DNA of 64,000 bases from Auriscalpium vulgare (Eukaryota > Basidiomycota > Agaricomycetes > Russulales > Auriscalpiaceae): assembly GCA_019915015.1 (NCBI GenBank), contig JAHBBC010000006.1:1-64000 (forward strand), read 5' to 3'. Each line of letters begins with the position of its first letter. The stretch's first letter is position 1. Below the pieces are notes generated by a model. It worked only from the letters and a program-made list of their open reading frames with translations. It had not been told where the DNA came from and did no database searches. The position numbers and the translations under genes were made by a program. Positions 41,640-53,006 of this stretch are shown here, in pieces.

Positions 41640-42360
41640 ACGGAGGATCGGAGACCACCACGAGCGTCTGTTACGGGTGCTGGGTAGACGGACGGTGGAG
41701 ATGGTGTTGCGCGCGAGGCGAGGGCCAAGACCGCCGGTTCTACTAGTAGTTGTTGGGCACTTCGCTCAGCTGACGACGCAGCGCTTGGTTTGCGGATGGT
41801 GAACAAACAGAGCGTCGCCGCACTCGGAACCGGTGAGGCAGACTGCTTCCTCTACCTATGGCGCCACTGGGTCTGGTCGTGGACGCGTTCAATCCTTTGA
41901 AGGCTACCACAACGCAGTACTCTGGTCGAATGGAATCAGAAAACAAAACACCGGCAGTGGCTCGAGGAACGCACCGTGTCCCTAGCGTGCACGCCCACGG
42001 CGCCACGCTCGCCAACGCCTCGTCCGCCTACGCATCCCGCGGATCCACATGCCGTTGCGCGGATACACGAGCGCGGGCGGCGACGCGTAGAGCGCGACGT
42101 TCGTTCAGTGTGCGCAGGTGGGGAGGGTGGGAGGAGCGCGTGCTAGAGGAGGACGAGGCGCAGATGCGCGGCGAGAGTGAACGAACGCGTCGACGAGCGG
42201 GCCAGAACTGTGTAATAATAATACGGCGCACCAAATCAGACTCGAGGAGCTGTTCCGTCGGGCGGTGCAGAGAGCTCCGGGCATCTGCGCTGCAGGACGG
42301 CTCTGTTGAATGCACACAGACTGCGAAGATCGGAGAGAGAGGATAGGTCGTCGACAATCA
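41640..42360 (-). pseudogene. F-box-like gene remnant, second copy
   Basis: The minus strand keeps only traces of the F-box-like family, such as SLLESDLVRR after a region with the serine-rich ALCTARRN text. The sequence at 41640-41740 is similar to 36748-36860. Frameshifts and deletions prevent any product. The remnant precedes unknown-gene copy 3, just as the first F-box remnant precedes unknown-gene copy 1. Confidence 0.5.
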
Positions 42361-42419
42361 GGATGAGCTCATGAGGATTGGGATGAAGCTGACGATTGTT
42401 GACCTCTCAAGAACCGCAT

Positions 42420-42840
42420 CAGAAGTTTGCCGACCGCGCGCGGATGGCAATGGACTCTGGAGCAGGCCGCTGCGCGGGAGGCTGCCGACCACCGGACTCG
42501 CTCCTCGCTGCGTGCGCCACTCATCGACGTTGAGCTGAACGACGAGAGCGACGACGATCACCACCCGGGTTCGCGTCCGGGTGCTTCCACAACGGCACTT
42601 GCTCATACAAGAGGAAGACGAGAACCGACTGGGACGATGCCGCAAGTTTCGTTGCCTTTGTCGGACGATTTGATATGTCTCCCCCACAACGAAGAGCTAC
42701 ATCCTCGCGTGGCGCCTACTCTGGAGCCCATGGCATACCCGCCGCCACCACGGCAACACCCGCCGCCAAAGATGCTACGATGCGCTCCTGCACACCGCGC
42801 ACGCCCCTGCGTTCTCGCCCGTCCCGCGTTATGAGAGAGT
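42420..42840 (+). pseudogene. Duplicated unknown gene remnant, copy 3
   Basis: A plus-strand frame (42427-42834) contains LIDVELNDESDDDHHPGS, then MPQVSLPLSDD and a Pro-rich tail. It parallels copy 2 at 39.7-40.4 kb. The frame is open for 135 codons, but the matching parts suggest loss of an intron boundary and 5' exons. Confidence 0.4.
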
Positions 42841-43025
42841 GCAGTGGTTGGCGATGTGGTTATTGTAGTGGCGCACGGCGTGGCGGAGGGAAGGACAACG
42901 CTTGAGGACGCATAAGTATCGACGGCTCAAGGGACGCTGGAGGGTGCCACGTGGATGACGAGCGGCCCGAGGACCCGACGCCCTCTCTAGATCTCTCAGA
43001 GTACTTCTCTCATCCAGCGCATAGT

Positions 43026-44045
43026 ATGACAAGCATGTCCGATATGCCTGCCACCCTCCCCGCCGAAATCCGCCTCATGGTCATAGGCAGCGTCTCCTCC
43101 ATCAGCGACATCCGAAGCATGCGCGCAGTCAACAGAGCCTTCTGCGCCTGCGCTACCCCCGCCGCCTTCCGCACTGTCGGCGCAACCAATCGGCGGGATA
43201 GTGCCCTCGGCCTCGTCAGCCTGTTGGAGTCTGACCTAGCGCAGCATGTGCACGAGGTCTTCTATCGCGATGCCGCTGCAAGTGAGGACTATCGTGAGGA
43301 TGTCGAAATTCTTGATGCGTAGTGGAATTTGCCAACCGTCACGCATGTCTAAGAACGCCCGCGTGCTATTCTAGAGTGTACGCCACCTTTGGATGCGGAC
43401 TATGACCCTTCTGTTCAGGAGCCGCTCGTCCACGCTCTCTGGCTCGCGGGACAGTTGCCTCGGCTCACGACACTTCGCTTCATCTTCCATCCCAGAATCC
43501 CAGAGGCCTTGCTCCGCCAGTATGAAGCCCAATATCGAGAGGCATGCAACGCGTGTGTGCCTCTACGCCTGCAGAACGCTCTTCTCCAGGCCCTCGACGG
43601 GACAGCGCCACGCCTCCGCGTCTTGACGCTGAGAAATCTCCTGCCCGTAGTCGACTCTCTGTACCGATCTCCTGCGCTCAGTGCAGCCATGTCCTCCCTT
43701 ACACATCTGTGCATCAGCACTGCCTTTCATCCTCCTTTCGTCGGGGACGCCATAAGGACGCGCGGGTTTTGGGCAACGGTGGTACACAAGAACCTCATCC
43801 GGGAGGCGAGCAACCTTGTATCGCTCTCTATCGCCGGTCACTTTCATTCACCCAACGACGCTCTCAGACACCTGCCGTCCATGCCGCAGCTGAAGTATCT
43901 GGTTCTCAATACGCCGAGCTCGGCCCCAAGACTCAGCCCTGAAGCGGGAGACGTGTTCGTGGGCCGGCACCCGACGCTCGAGCGCATTGAGATGGGCAGT
44001 GGGGCGCGCAAGATGCGCTGGACACGCGAGATACAACCAGGCTGA
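43026..44045 (+). CDS. F-box-like protein (paralogue 1)
   Basis: Two exons, 43026-43293 and 43375-44045, joined by an 81-nt GTGAGG...TAG intron give 312 aa. The N-terminus has the F-box-like pattern LPAEIRLMVIGSV, then IRSMRAVNRAFC and AAFRTVGATNRRDSALGL, a signature shared by all members here. Exon 2 has the family opening PLDADYDPSVQEPLV and LRR-like helices/strands ending near IEMGSGARKMRW. F-box proteins recruit substrates to SCF ubiquitin ligases through SKP1; the substrate here is unknown. The start could also be the in-frame ATG at 42951. No disabling change is visible. Confidence 0.8.
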
Positions 44046-44448
44046 CAGGACACGTAGAACGTGGATCAGGTTACCATGCGCGCGCAGGCACCACATACGC
44101 ACCGGGCGGCCTCGGCCGAGCGCTTACTCGTGGATTCAAGCGTAGAATCCAAGCATGTCCCGCGGCACCTGCATCCAAAACGCCTTGCCTTCGTGTCGCC
44201 AACGGTCCTACACGTCCTCCGCCACGGTGCTCCCGCATCTCCGCGATGTCACCCCCACCAGTCCATGCTCCTGGCTAATATCTATGCCCCTTACCAACTG
44301 GCACTACCGATGTCCGACTAGCGAACGCCACGCCAGATGGGCCGAATCCCTCAACTCACATTCATCCAGGTTGTGCGTCCCAGAGCGTCATATATGCTGG
44401 TACAAAACTTCACAGCTCAAAGCCCCTACCCCCACCACGGCTACACAA

Positions 44449-44679
44449 TCACCTGCGCAACCCCGCCGCTTGCCGACCACTCACGGCACGCAAACTCCCC
44501 AAGACGTGCGAGTTCGGCACTTCCTGCGTGGCGCTGGGGGCACCCGACGTCCGCACCGCGGCCGCCATCGAGTTGCGCCGGAGTTCGGCGGCGTCGCAGC
44601 GGACATTGGTAGGCTCACCGCGGCTGCGCGCGTCGAGCACCCAGACGCGGGTCATCTCTAGACGGGACGCTTTCTCGTT
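44449..44679 (-). pseudogene. Displaced 3' part of the BTB gene
   Basis: Reading the minus strand from the target duplication AACGAGA (44679-44673), the frame stays open for 77 codons to 44449. The same frame ends the BTB open frame at the other copy of this duplication (48054-48060). The segment is thus the continuation of the BTB frame before element G inserted and the region inverted. No domain is recognisable in this tail. Confidence 0.6.
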
Positions 44680-46369
44680 GAGGGACTTCAGTTGCGTGCC
44701 AGACCGGTCGGGGCTCGTATGTGCAGCCCGCCCGGTCCTGGTGGGATCCCGCCCGTACCGCGCGGGCTCAGCGCGCCCAGCAATGCTGGAGCAGCTGGAG
44801 CGCGCGCGCATCGAGGAACCCCGCCAGAACCGGGCGGATGCCGCCCGGTCTGCGCGTCGCTTGGGCACCCTACCGCTGCCATGGACCGCCGGCGCCGGCG
44901 CCCCGCCTGCCATGTGCGGGCCCGCCTGGTCTGGCACGCGCACGCGTTCTGCTCATCGCACTCGTTGTGCGTCGCCCTCTATGCCTGGCCCTCCTCCTTG
45001 CCATCGCTGCGCGGCTCTGCGCGTTGCCTTCCCTGCACACCCCCACTCCCCGTGCAGCCGTGCTCGCTGTCCGCCCATGCGCGTTGCCCTCGCTGCGCGC
45101 GCCCATGCCCGTCGTTTTATCTGCATGTCATCTTCGTCGTCCCTGCGCGTCCCTGCACGACGCCCTCGCCGCGCGCGCCTGCTCCTCGACTCGCCGCCCT
45201 TTTCATACACACCTGGCAGTCGTCTTTGTCGTGCGTCCGTGTGGTCTTGTCGCGTGCCCTGGCGGTCCTCATTGTTGGCGACTTGTCACGCAGTTGACCG
45301 GGATGCTGATGAGATGATGTTGGGGATGCGAGGGTGTGGGGAAGGTACGGGGTTTGGGGCAGGAGGTAGGCAGGAGGGGCGGGTGGTGGTCGGGAGAAAG
45401 TGGGCTTCGCTGCCGTTGAACCTGCCCGAGAGTCACGCGGTCACGTGGCTCTGTTGATTGCACTCGTGGGAATCTGCCTTGGGGCCGACGCCTTTCAGTT
45501 TCACTTGTCACTCGCCCACTTGCGTCGCTTCCGCCCCGCACGCCCGGCCATCCGCCCCCCGACTTCTGCAAGACCGGCTTGCGCAGTCTTGTATGGCGCC
45601 ATACCAGGCGCCTCCTGGCTGCGCAGCAAGGACACCACACATGGGCACGCAGTGAGGACCATGAGGACGACGCGCAGCAAGGACGGCGCCACCCGCATGG
45701 GCACGCAGCGAGGGCAACGCGCATGGCCACACAACGAGCGCGAGGAGCATGGGCACGTAGCCACGACGCCACGAATGCAAGGTGCGTACGCTTAGAGCGT
45801 TGACAAGGAGCGGCGCGCAGCAAGGGCAACGCGCAGGGCCGCAGCAGGGTTCGGGACGCAGGCGAGGAGTATGGGTGGACGACGACAGCAAGAAGGGTGA
45901 GGCGGCGAGAACGACGTGCGCGACGAGGATTGCACGCCAACGGCGGCGGCGAGGGGCGCACGACGACGGCGACGAGGGGCGTGCAGCAAGGGCGACAACG
46001 TTCGCAACGCGAGGCGCGCAGCGAGGGCGTCGAGCTGGGGCGCGTGGTGCGGACACAACGAGACGCGCACGGTGCAGGCGGCGAGCAGGGGCGCGCGGGT
46101 GGCGACGGCGAGGGGCGCGCGGTGTGGGCAGCAAGGGGCACGCGCGTGGACGAGGCGGGCCCGCACATGGCAGCGGTAGGGTGCCCGAGCGACGCGCAGA
46201 CCGGGCGGCATCCGCCCGGTTCTGGCGGGATTCCTTGATGCGCGCGCGCTCCAGCTGCTCCAGCATTGCTGGGCGCGCTGAGCCCGCGCGGTACGGGCGG
46301 GATCCCGCCAGGACCGGGCGGGCTGCACATACGAGCCCCGACCGGTCTGGCACGCAACTGAAGAAGTAC
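44680..46369. mobile_element. GC-rich TIR element G, copy 1
   Basis: 1690 bp, with inverted repeats of roughly 200 bp beginning CTTCAGTTGCGTGCC at 44686 and ending with its inverse; the outer 6 bases of the ends differ. It matches 48061-49831 in reverse orientation over its full length, apart from an 81-bp tandem duplication in that copy. Its flanks carry two different 7-mers, TCTCGTT on the left and TTTCGGC on the right, each matching a flank of copy 2. The TIRs contain internal palindromes such as GGCGGGATCCCGCC. Long open frames run on both strands because the sequence is very GC-rich; I see no transposase and consider it non-autonomous. Confidence 0.88.
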
Positions 46370-46481
46370 TTTCGGCAGCGCAGAAGAATTTGTTGATGGC
46401 ACGGAGGTTGCGCTTGTCATGAGCAGAGGTGACTTCATTCACGATCATGAGGAAGATTTCGATGGGGAGAGAGACGGCCAT
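46370..46481 (-). pseudogene. 5' half of a split F-box-like gene
   Basis: From the ATG at 46481 the minus strand encodes MAVSLPIEIFLMIVNEV then RNLRAINKFFCAAE and stops matching at element G1. The last 7 bases are the target duplication GCCGAAA. The rest of the gene begins after the other copy of this duplication at 49832-49838, on the plus strand. The 112 nt here plus 162 nt there equal 274 nt, exactly the first-exon length of paralogue 4. Confidence 0.85.
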
Positions 46482-46496
46482 GACGGCGAGCAACAA

Positions 46497-47429
46497 GTTC
46501 AGGCGCTTCTTACTACAGCCTAGAGGTTTCCCACCGAGTCCTCCTCGCCTTTCGCACCGTCATGGCTGCCCAGTGCCTCTCTCCACATCGAAATTTATCT
46601 TATAATCCGGCAACAACCCTCCCAGCCTCGTTGCAATTGCCGCCCCCGGTCCCTAGACGGTCACTGGTCTAATTCGGCTTGACCTCAAGCTGTCTTCGCC
46701 CCGCGCACTTCGAACTGAACGAACACCCCGACACCTCTTGCCCTTCGCGGCATGGTCATAGCGTCAACAACGCGCAGTGCGCGCGCCTGCATCGACGCAA
46801 AGTCGTTAATGCACGACCCGCTGACCAGAATGAATCACACGCACGCCCACCAGCAGCACACGTGCTCGACAGAGCGCTCGATCTGAACGTCTGCGCCCGC
46901 AGCAGGACGCTCTCGTGGCAGCGGCGGGAGTTGGTCGGCGGAGAGAGCAGGGCAGGTGATGAAGAAGGTCGGAACCTAGGCGCTTGGGTTCTCCCCATGC
47001 AAACCTTCAAGGGCTTCCTGGCATTTCTTCATGTAGCTCACTGCGACTGCGCTCACTCTAGGGGATCTCCGCATGCAGGGCTACTTCGACATGGCCACGT
47101 TCTACTGCGCAAATTCCCAAGGACTCAGTTCTGGAGATCCAATTACGCAGGCTCTTCTCCGATATGGTGATCAAGGCCTTCTGTCTGGGTACACGCAACT
47201 CTCATCCCTGAAGACCTTTTCCAGATGCCTCGCGCCGTACTTCGATGCGCAGAAGAGCACCCTCACCTTGTGCATAGTCGGTGTTCCCTTTATTGGTCCC
47301 CCGCGCAGCAAACATAGGTACTCTATGAAGCGCGCTCTCAGCCCACCCATGTCTCACAATTTCGCGACGATGTCCAGCGTTCTCGCTTTACTATCTCGCC
47401 AACTTTCTGACGCCATCATCCTCGCTCCA
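46497..47429. other. No supported gene; upstream of BTB frame
   Basis: An open frame runs from 47073 into the BTB frame but its first part is not domain-like. It may be 5' UTR, promoter or an additional exon of the BTB gene. The segment lies within the inverted interval. Confidence 0.4.
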
Positions 47430-48060
47430 ATGCTCCATTCCCCATCCACCGCCGTGGCAGAGGCGCACGACGCCGACCCGCCATTCGCCGACGACCCCCG
47501 CGCCGACGCCGTTCTGCGCTCCTCCGATGGCACGCGCTTCCGCGTGTCCACGCACATCCTTTCCCTTGCATCGCCCGTCTTCGCCGACATGTTCACCATC
47601 GGCCGGCCTTCCGATGTCCTCGCGGCCGATGCGCTTCCCATTGTCGACGTGGAAGAGGACGCCGCCACGATCGACCTGCTGCTGCGGTGGTGCTACCCAG
47701 TGCGCAGCCCGCCGCTGACGACGCTCGCGAACGCCCGGCAAATGGCCGAGGTGACCCAGAAGTACGACATCCACGCGTTCGACGACATCGTGCAGGATGC
47801 GCTGCGAATGTACGGAGCAGCCGAGGCATCGCACTCTTCGCGGGATCCCGACAACGCTCATACGTTCGGTGGATCAAACACCTCCTTCGACGGTGCGGGG
47901 GTCGTCTCTTCCACCAGCTCATCGACGATTGCCCCACCGGCTTCCCCGCGCGATATCCTCTGCCATTCCTTCTCCCACAAAACCCGCACCCCCGCCGACA
48001 CTTACACGAGCGCCCTGCCTGTTTTCCAGCGGTACCCCCGGCCCAATAAGAAGAACGAGA
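47430..48060 (+). pseudogene. BTB/POZ-domain gene, 5' part, cut by element G2
   Basis: From the ATG at 47430 the frame encodes a BTB/POZ domain: ADAVLRSSDGTRFRVSTHIL, SLASPVFADMF, then LLLRWCYPV and a helical region to DIVQDALRMYG. BTB domains dimerise and often adapt CUL3 ubiquitin ligases or transcription factors. After about 47815 the family-like text (LFHQLID) moves to another frame, so an intron or frameshift is likely. The frame runs into element G2 at 48061; its continuation is on the minus strand at 44679-44449. The gene is therefore broken by insertion followed by inversion. A second BTB fragment lies at 54.5 kb. Confidence 0.75.
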
Positions 48061-49831
48061 GTACTTCTTCAGTTGCGTGCCAGACCGGTCGGGGCTCGTA
48101 TGTGCAGCCCGCCCGGTCCTGGCGGGATCCCGCCCGTACCGCGCGGGCTCAGCGCGCCCAGCAATGCTGGAGCAGCTGGAGCGCGCGCGCATCAAGGAAT
48201 CCCGCCAGAACCGGGCGGATGCCGCCCGGTCTGCGCGTCGCTCGGGCACCCTACCGCTGCCATGTGCGGGCCCGCCTCGTCCACGCGCGTGCCCCTTGCT
48301 GCCCACACCGCGCGCCCCTCGCCGTCGCCACCCGCGCGCCCCTGCTCGCCGCCTGCACCGTGCGCGTCTCGTTGTGTCCGCACCACGCGCCCCAGCTCGA
48401 CGCCCTCGCTGCGCGCCTCGCGTTGCGAACGTTGTCGCCCTTGCTGCACGCCCCTCGTCGCCGTCGTCGTGCGCCCCTCGCCGCCGCCGTTGGCGTGCAA
48501 TCCTCGTCGCGCACGTCGTTCTCGCCGCCTCACCCTTCTTGCTGTCGTCGTCCACCCATACTCCTCGCCTGCGTCCCGAACCCTGCTGCGGCCCTGCGCG
48601 TTGCCCTTGCTGCGCGCCGCTCCTTGTCAACGCTCTAAGCGTACGCACCTTGCATTCGTGGCGTCGTGGCTACGTGCCCATGCTCCTCGCGCTCGTTGTG
48701 TGGCCATGCGCGTTGCCCTCGCTGCGTGCCCATGCGGGTGGCGCCGTCCTTGCTGCGCGTCGTCCTCATGGTCCTCACTGCGTGCCCATGTGTGGTGTCC
48801 TTGCTGCGCAGCCAGGAGGCGCCTGGTATGGCGCCATACAAGACTGCGCAAGCCGGTCTTGCAGAAGTCGGGGGGCGGATGGCCGGGCGTGCGGGGCGGA
48901 AGCGACGCAAGTGGGCGAGTGACAAGTGAAACTGAAAGGCGTCGGCCCCAAGGCAGATTCCCACGAGTGCAATCAACAGAGCCACGTGACCGCGTGACTC
49001 TCGGGCAGGTTCAACGGCAGCGAAGCCCACTTTCTCCCGACCACCACCCGCCCCTCCTGCCTACCTCCTGCCCCAAACCCCGTACCTTCCCCACACCCTC
49101 GCATCCCCAACATCATCTCATCAGCATCCCGGTCAACTGCGTGACAAGTCGCCAACAATGAGGACCGCCAGGGCACGCGACAAGACCACACGGACGCACG
49201 ACAAAGACGACTGCCAGGTGTGTATGAAAAGGGCGGCGAGTCGAGGAGCAGGCGCGCGCGGCGAGGGCGTCGTGCAGGGACGCGCAGGGACGACGAAGAT
49301 GACATGCAGATAAAACGACGGGCATGGGCGCGCGCAGCGAGGGCAACGCGCATGGGCGGACAGCGAGCACGGCTGCACGGGGAGTGGGGGTGTGCAGGGA
49401 AGGCAACGCGCAGAGCCGCGCAGCGATGGCAAGGAGGAGGGCCAGGCATAGAGGGCGACGCACAACGAGTGCGATGAGCAGAACGCGTGCGCGTGCCAGA
49501 CCAGGCGGGCCCGCACATGGCAGGCGGGGCGCCGGCGCCGGCGGTCCATGGCAGCGGTAGGGTGCCCAAGCGACGCGCAGACCGGGCGGCATCCGCCCGG
49601 TTCTGGCGGGGTTCCTCGATGCGCGCGCGCTCCAGCTGCTCCAGCATTGCTGGGCGCGCTGAGCCCGCGCGGTACGGGCGGGATCCCACCAGGACCGGGC
49701 GGGCTGCACATACGAGCCCCGACCGGTCTGGCAGGCGCGCTGAGCCCGCGCGGTACGGGCGGGATCCCACCAGGACCGGGCGGGCTGCACATACGAGCCC
49801 CGACCGGTCTGGCACGCAACTGAAGTCCCTC
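48061..49831. mobile_element. GC-rich TIR element G, copy 2 (inverted)
   Basis: 1771 bp from GTACTTCTTCAG to CTGAAGTCCCTC. It is the reverse complement of copy 1 plus an 81-bp tandem duplication near its right end (units starting 49653 and 49734). The left flank is AACGAGA (48054-48060) and the right flank GCCGAAA (49832-49838). These do not match each other, but they match the inverted flanks of copy 1. Confidence 0.88.
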
Positions 49832-49838
49832 GCCGAAA

Positions 49839-50730
49839 CGCCCCGCGCCTTTCGCACCGTGGGCTCCACCAATCGACCCGACAGCGCCCTCGGCCTGGCG
49901 AGCCTGCTTCAATCCGACCTCGCGCACTATGTGCAGGAGGTGATGTACCGCGACTATGCCGCAGACGAGCGCGGGAATGCGGTAGATGCGGTTGACCGAG
50001 GTGCGCAGTGCAACTGTATAGCTGTGTATCCAAGCTGACGCGGTGTCTTCCTCCAGCCCCGCTGGATGTAGGCTACGGGCCCACCGTTAAGGAACCGCTC
50101 GTGAAGGCGTTTAAACTCGCAGGGCAGCTGCCTGGCCTGACATCGTTGCGCTTCGTATTCCATCCGAAGTCCCCTCGGGACGCAAACCCAATTTCTGCAT
50201 CCCTGCACCTACAGCGCGTGCTGCTCGTCACGATCGGCAACACGGCGCCCCATCTGCGCTCGCTGACGCTGACCAACCTTACGCCTGTTTACCACTTGCT
50301 TTACGCGATGCCCGCATTCCAGCGCGCCCTCTCCTCTCTCACCGATCTACGCATCAGTACTACAAGTCCCACGGACTTACCGACGCACTCTGACATGTGG
50401 GGTGCGATGGCCCGCTTTTGGTACTACGGGATCAGCCAGCACGTTTTCGAGAGCCTGGAGAACGTTGTGTCACTGGTGGTGGCGAGGGACACGCCCACCG
50501 GCGTAGAGATTTCGCTACGCGGAACGCTGCCCAGGCTCAAGTACCTGGTTGTGCGGAATCTAGGTGTGGACATCCGCCATCCCACTGTCAACGACTTCGT
50601 CAGGAGGCACGCGTTGCTGGAGTGGATTGACATTGGCAAAGGTCCGGAAGGGGTGCGTTGGGTGCGGCATACCCACGCGGATCCGCAGGATGAGACGGAG
50701 TGCGAAGTTCCCCCGAGCATGGCCGCCTAG
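49839..50730 (+). pseudogene. 3' half of the split F-box-like gene
   Basis: After the duplication GCCGAAA the frame resumes with TPRAFRTVGSTNRPDSALGL and runs to a splice donor at 50001 (GTGCGC). A 56-nt intron (50001-50056) leads to exon 2 (50057-50730), which begins APLDVGYGPTVKEPLV and ends HADPQDETECEVPPSMAA. With the 5' half at 46481-46370 the coding length is 948 nt (315 aa), in frame throughout, so the gene was probably intact before element G inserted. It now lacks its start and F-box core. Confidence 0.85.
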
Positions 50731-52154
50731 CTGACTGGCCTCGTCCCCGCGGTATCGGTTGCCTTCTACGCCCATCACCCGCTCTTCACTCTTCATGCAA
50801 GAACTGTCAGCCTCTTCAAGACCAAGACCATAATACGTACTCGGCGAACATCAACTAGTGTGCAATATTACCTCGACGCTGTCCCCACCCCGCACATAGT
50901 CCACCCGCAGGACAGCAACACATCCCACATGCGTGCTTAGACTGTTCTAATCTAATCCCATCCTTCACAACATTCGCTCCCAGGCACTCGTACTCTGGCT
51001 TCAAATTGATGCGCAGACCAACAGTCCCAGCCCGTTGACGTCGCGAAGTACGTATGTCCAATTCCCATCATGTCGCCTTGCTCATCCCCGGCCAGATTCT
51101 TCACCCAATACGCTGGTCCACATCTTTTCGCCCGCACGTTGGCCAACTTCAACGCACTCAACAAGGTCAAAGATTGATGAGCTGGAGCTGGAGATGATGC
51201 AGATGGGCTGCGCTGCCACGGAGGTGCGCCCGACAAGTCCTCGCGGCCGTCAACAGGTTCAGGGGGAGCAGTACAAGAGGGATGTGCGCCACCCACGAGC
51301 GAGATCAATCTCGAGTGCGTGCCCTTGGACCCACTCAATTGGTTGCTCTTTCCTCACATAAGTACGCGCGGGCCAGATTCGTGCGCCGGACATTTCCAAA
51401 CCCACAACCCCACCGTGACGCTCTTCCCTACCGACCTTGCCGAGTCCGCACTATACCCCGCCGCCCTCAGGCCCTTCCTGGTCACATTCCCATCCAAGCT
51501 GACATGGGCGCGGCCGGGTCCCTCGCTCCCGACTACGCCCCCACCCCGACGCTTGCGCGTGCCGCGGCGACCAAGCAGCGCAGCGACCGCGCATCGCTGC
51601 AGACGACCGTGCTCGCGCTCCAGCAAGACAGCGAATTGGCTGCAAGAGGCCATACTCCTGGCGAACCGAAGACGATTTGCGCGCCTCCCAATACCGCGCG
51701 GGCATTGTCGACGGCCCCATTGGCGTGAAAATGGTACCCGCATGCCGACGTACACAGAGGAAAGGACGAATACCAAGCGAACGCACCCTCTAGGCCGCGA
51801 AGGACGCGTTGGACGCGCTGCCGAAGTGATCGTCTGCGCGGGTGAGATCAATGGTGTGATGTGGTAGAGGTGGACTCGCGTTTGGGCAGATGACTTGATG
51901 ATCGGCATTGGAAGGGGGACATTGTGAGAGATAAGGGGAGGTACGGGAGCTGTGCACAACAAATATAAAGAGGCAGAGAAAGAGGCGAATCCAGGCATAC
52001 CGAGTGGCCTCGCAGTGTAGGCCAATTGAGTCAGTTCGACCAGATAATGACAAAATAAGTGGGGGTGTGGCCATTGCGGACCGATACGTAAACACAGTGA
52101 TACAAGTATAAGTGCGTACACAGAGGGCGCGGAATTTGGACGGACCCATGGGGA
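50731..52154. other. No supported gene; duplicated gene-end fragment
   Basis: No exon chain with a recognisable domain. On the plus strand 51793-51825 ends DALDALPK plus stop, matching the last codons of the TPR gene at 54878-54900 almost base for base. A plus-strand frame (51282-51728) and a minus-strand frame (51354-52121) overlap and are not convincing. Confidence 0.4.
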
Positions 52155-53006
52155 TCAGTTTTTGTGAACAATGACGCCTGCGACAATGACAGACACGACC
52201 GCAACACAGCACGAGAAAAAGTCCAGCTTCAGTACATCGGAATCCACCTCGAGCCGTGTCTTGATGTGTGCAATTTCGGCCGTCAGCCGCTCGGCATGCT
52301 CAGCCCTCTCGGTGGCGAGGGCCGTCTTAACCTGCAGGTGCTCTACGCGCTCGGCTGCGAGGGCCGCCGCAATCTGCTGATGCTCGACGCGCTCTGCCGC
52401 GAGGGTCGCGATAACCTGTTGATGCTCGACGCGCTCGGCAGCGAGACTCTCCGTGAGCCGCCGACGCTCGCCCAGCGAGGCAACGAGGGCCTTCATCGTT
52501 GGGTCCTGCTGCTTCTTCGGAGTGTCGCGATGGGACGAATGGCCGGAGCCGCTGCCCGTGTGTTGGGAAGAGGGGCCAGAGCTAGAGCCAGAGCGCGGCA
52601 GTGACGGCGTCGCTGAAGATCGGTGCATAAGCCAGAAATGCCCCACAGAAGCAAGAAAGAAAGACGTGCCGCTCTGCATGTCGTCTCGTGAAGCTTCCTC
52701 CCCCGATCGTGACGCCGTGTGGTAGGCAGGCGAAAGGGGCGAGGGGCCTATTGGCTCTCGCGGGCGTCGTCTTCGACGCTGACGCGGCGTATGAAACAGG
52801 TGCGGGGCGCGACGGCGGAGGATGTCAACAGTGCGTAGAGTGGTTTGCATGCCCCGAGTGTTCCAAGAGAGAGGCATGCCGGTGGCGGCCGAGGGCGGCC
52901 GAAAGCGGAAGCCCAAACGCGGTGGCTTGGTGGCCGCCGCCAGTACACTCCGACTGAGACGTTGCAAAAGCCTCTGTGTGTTCGCGATCAGTATATATTT
53001 CGTGAG
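52155..53006 (-). CDS. Tail-anchored coiled-coil protein, unknown function
   Basis: A single frame of 283 aa from the ATG at 53006 (open back to 53090). The N-terminus is rich in Arg, Leu and Ser without acidic residues, like a mitochondrial presequence. The middle is low-complexity. Residues about 185-250 form a coiled coil of near-identical 13-14-aa units (LAAERVEHQQ repeated). The last 23 residues hold one hydrophobic segment (CCVAVVSVIVAGVIV) followed by HKN, a tail-anchor layout. This order recalls the MCUR1/CCDC90 (DUF1640) family, but I see no diagnostic motif, so that is only a suggestion. Confidence 0.6.
   Translation of the reverse strand, partial: LTKYILIANTQRLLQRLSRSVLAAATKPPRLGFRFRPPSAATGMPLSWNTRGMQTTLRTVDILRRRAPHLFHTPRQRRRRRPREPIGPSPLSPAYHTASRSGEEASRDDMQSGTSFFLASVGHFWLMHRSSATPSLPRSGSSSGPSSQHTGSGSGHSSHRDTPKKQQDPTMKALVASLGERRRLTESLAAERVEHQQVIATLAAERVEHQQIAAALAAERVEHLQVKTALATERAEHAERLTAEIAHIKTRLEVDSDVLKLDFFSCCVAVVSVIVAGVIVHKN

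Noticed and set aside
44692..46496. Long frames (200-390 codons) on both strands of element G1 and its copy G2
   Set aside because: Extremely GC-rich, overlapping in all phases, mirrored on both strands and without domains; absence of stops is a composition effect.
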